Part shown: positions 34,501-36,134 of the stretch, piece by piece
How positions within the stretch are numbered: the first letter of the stretch is position 1
How the letters are laid out: every line of letters starts with the position of its first letter
DNA from: Sneathiellales bacterium
GTDB lineage: Bacteria; Pseudomonadota; Alphaproteobacteria; JANQFL01
Assembly (NCBI GenBank): GCA_028277845.1
Contig: JANQFL010000028.1
Location: 1-36,134 of the forward strand
DNA: 36,134 bases
Direction: 5' to 3'
Made by a program: the position numbers and the translations under genes
The notes under the pieces: generated by a model
What the model saw: only the letters and a program-made list of their open reading frames with translations
Databases searched by the model: none
What the model was told of the DNA's origin: nothing

Positions 34501-36134
34501 ATGGCACAGCTGACGTCATTCGACACGACTGGTCTGCCCGGCCCGCAAGGGCTCTACGACCCGGCACACGAGCACGATGCCTGCGGCATCGGGTTCGTCG
34601 TCGACATGAAGAACCGACGGTCACACGACATCGTTGCCAAGGGTCTCGAGATCCTGCGCAACCTGGAGCACCGCGGCGCCGTCGGTGCCGACCCCGAGGC
34701 CGGCGACGGCGCCGGACTGCTGCTCCAGATCCCGCATCTTCTGTATGCCGAGGACTGCGCCGCGCACGGGCTGGTGCTGCCGCAGACCGGCCGGTACGGC
34801 GTCGGGCAGGTGTTCCTGCCGCGCGACGAGGCCCTGCGCCGGCACTGCGAGGCGATCGTGGAGGAGGTGGTGGCGGCCGAAGGACAGGTGCTGCTGGGCT
34901 GGCGCGACGTGCCCGTCGACAATGCCTGCCTGTCGCAGAGCGTGATCGCGACGGAGCCCGTGCACCGGCAGGTCTTCGTCGGCCGCGGCCCCGGCATCGC
35001 CGACGCCGACGATTTCGAGCGGCGCCTCTATCTGCTGCGCAAGGTGGTCTCCAACCGCATCTTCGACGAGACCGAAGGACGCGACAACGGGTTCTACATC
35101 GTCTCGCTGTCGTGTCGCACCGTGGTCTACAAGGGCATGTTCCTGTCGGCACAGCTCGGCGCCTACTACCAGGACCTGACCGACCCGCGCTGTGCCTCGG
35201 CGCTGGCATTGGTTCACCAGCGCTTCTCGACCAACACCTTCCCCTCCTGGAAGCTGGCGCACCCCTATCGGATGATCGCCCACAATGGCGAGATCAACAC
35301 GCTCCGGGGCAACGTGAACTGGATGGCGGCCCGGCAGGCCAGCGTCGCCTCGCCGCTGTTCGGGGACGAGATCTCCAAGCTGTGGCCGATCTCCTACGAG
35401 GGCCAGTCGGACACGGCCTGCTTCGACAACGCGCTCGAGTTCCTGGTGCAGGGCGGCTACTCGCTGGCGCACGCCATGATGCTATTGATCCCGGAGGCCT
35501 GGGCCGGCAACCCGCTCATGGACGAGAAGCGCCGCGCCTTCTACGAGTATCACGCCGCGCTGATGGAGCCGTGGGACGGGCCGGCGGCGGTGGCCTTCAC
35601 AGACGGCCGTCAGATCGGCGCGACCCTGGACCGCAACGGTCTCAGGCCCGCGCGCTATTTCGTCACCAGCGACGACCTCGTGATTCTGGCCTCCGAGATG
35701 GGCGTGCTGCCGGTGCCCGAGGAGACCATCATCGCGAAATGGCGCCTGCAGCCGGGCAAGATGCTGCTGATCGATCTCGAGGAGCAGCGCATCATCGACG
35801 ATGACGAGCTGAAGACGCACCTGGCCTCGGCCAACCCCTACCAGGAGTGGCTGAGCCGCGGTCAGATCCGCATCCTCGATCTGCCGCCCGTGGCGCATCG
35901 GGCGCCGAGCACCAATGTCAGTCTGCTCGATCGCCAGCAGGCGTTCGGCTACACCCAGGAGAGCCTCAAGTTCCTGATGGCGCCGATGGCGCATGTGGGC
36001 CAGGAGGCGGTCGGATCCATGGGCACGGACACGCCGCTCTCGGCGCTCTCGGACCGGCCCAAGCTGCTACATACCTATTTCAAGCAGAACTTCGCCCAGG
36101 TCACCAACCCGCCGATCGACCCGATCCGCGAGGA
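34501..36134 (+). CDS. gltB: Glutamate synthase large subunit (3' end outside window)
   Basis: NADPH-glutamate synthase alpha subunit, which transfers the glutamine amide to 2-oxoglutarate in ammonia assimilation. The first 544 codons are present and the frame is open to the window edge. DACGIGFVVDMK places the N-terminal nucleophile at Cys28, so a 27-residue propeptide would be removed. NLEHRGAVGADPEAGDGAGLL, cited by EHRGAVGADPEAGDGAG, VHQRFSTNTFPSWKLAHPYR and HNGEINTLRGNVNW are the glutaminase-domain motifs. DGRQIGATLDRNGLRPARYF follows. GAGGTG 5 bases before the ATG supports the start. The downstream small subunit gltD lies beyond the window. Confidence 0.95.
   Translation, partial: MAQLTSFDTTGLPGPQGLYDPAHEHDACGIGFVVDMKNRRSHDIVAKGLEILRNLEHRGAVGADPEAGDGAGLLLQIPHLLYAEDCAAHGLVLPQTGRYGVGQVFLPRDEALRRHCEAIVEEVVAAEGQVLLGWRDVPVDNACLSQSVIATEPVHRQVFVGRGPGIADADDFERRLYLLRKVVSNRIFDETEGRDNGFYIVSLSCRTVVYKGMFLSAQLGAYYQDLTDPRCASALALVHQRFSTNTFPSWKLAHPYRMIAHNGEINTLRGNVNWMAARQASVASPLFGDEISKLWPISYEGQSDTACFDNALEFLVQGGYSLAHAMMLLIPEAWAGNPLMDEKRRAFYEYHAALMEPWDGPAAVAFTDGRQIGATLDRNGLRPARYFVTSDDLVILASEMGVLPVPEETIIAKWRLQPGKMLLIDLEEQRIIDDDELKTHLASANPYQEWLSRGQIRILDLPPVAHRAPSTNVSLLDRQQAFGYTQESLKFLMAPMAHVGQEAVGSMGTDTPLSALSDRPKLLHTYFKQNFAQVTNPPIDPIRE

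Overview
This 36.1 kb, high-GC window looks like the chromosome of an alphaproteobacterium with the genetic potential for Calvin-cycle CO2 fixation. The class-level call rests mainly on the right half: a CpdR-type cell-cycle response regulator, divergent from N-formylglutamate amidohydrolase and followed by a histidinol-phosphatase/inositol-monophosphatase gene, with a candidate suhB-type small RNA between the last two. A bufferin-type operon and a ROSE-like RNA thermometer ahead of hsp20 fit the same assignment. No species can be named from sequence alone.

Layout. 1-3559 (+): end of a cbb operon, with transketolase (partial), class II fructose-bisphosphate aldolase and form IA-like RuBisCO large and small subunits. 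3551-4717 (-): a UGT-like glycosyltransferase that overlaps cbbS tail to tail. 4824-9092 (-): a 1422-residue secreted RTX protein with 61 consecutive nonapeptides, 59 of which carry Met at the inward position; its upstream region is strikingly AT-rich. 9573-22690: a reductive pyrimidine-catabolism locus made of an ABC transporter (binding protein, two permeases, ATPase), an M20-family carbamoyl-amino-acid amidohydrolase, dihydropyrimidine dehydrogenase subunits PreA and PreT, a RutR-like TetR regulator, a nitrilase-family beta-ureidopropionase and dihydropyrimidinase. Three near-identical RutR-type palindromes sit in its two divergent promoter regions. A lower-GC AbiEi/AbiEii toxin-antitoxin pair is inserted in the middle.

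22726-24306 (-): an Hpt protein and a response regulator, a 430-bp intergenic region rich in inverted repeats, and tRNA-Val(GAC). 24387-28027: cpdR, N-formylglutamate amidohydrolase, the candidate small RNA, hisN and an alpha/beta hydrolase. 28282-28867 (+): hsp20 behind a sigma-32-type promoter and a three-hairpin leader whose last stem masks the ribosome binding site. 29421-33870 (-): a bufferin-type copper RiPP operon, with precursor (DUF2282), DUF692 enzyme, DUF2063 partner and DoxX membrane protein, followed by an overlapping S9 prolyl-oligopeptidase-like gene. 34501-end (+): the 5' part of gltB.

How the parts work together: uracil-type pyrimidines would be imported, reduced by PreTA, ring-opened by dihydropyrimidinase and decarbamoylated by one or both amidohydrolases under RutR control. 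The bufferin operon would make a modified periplasmic copper-binding peptide. Hsp20 appears controlled at both transcription and translation by heat. All functions are inferred from sequence patterns; no searches or folding programs were run.
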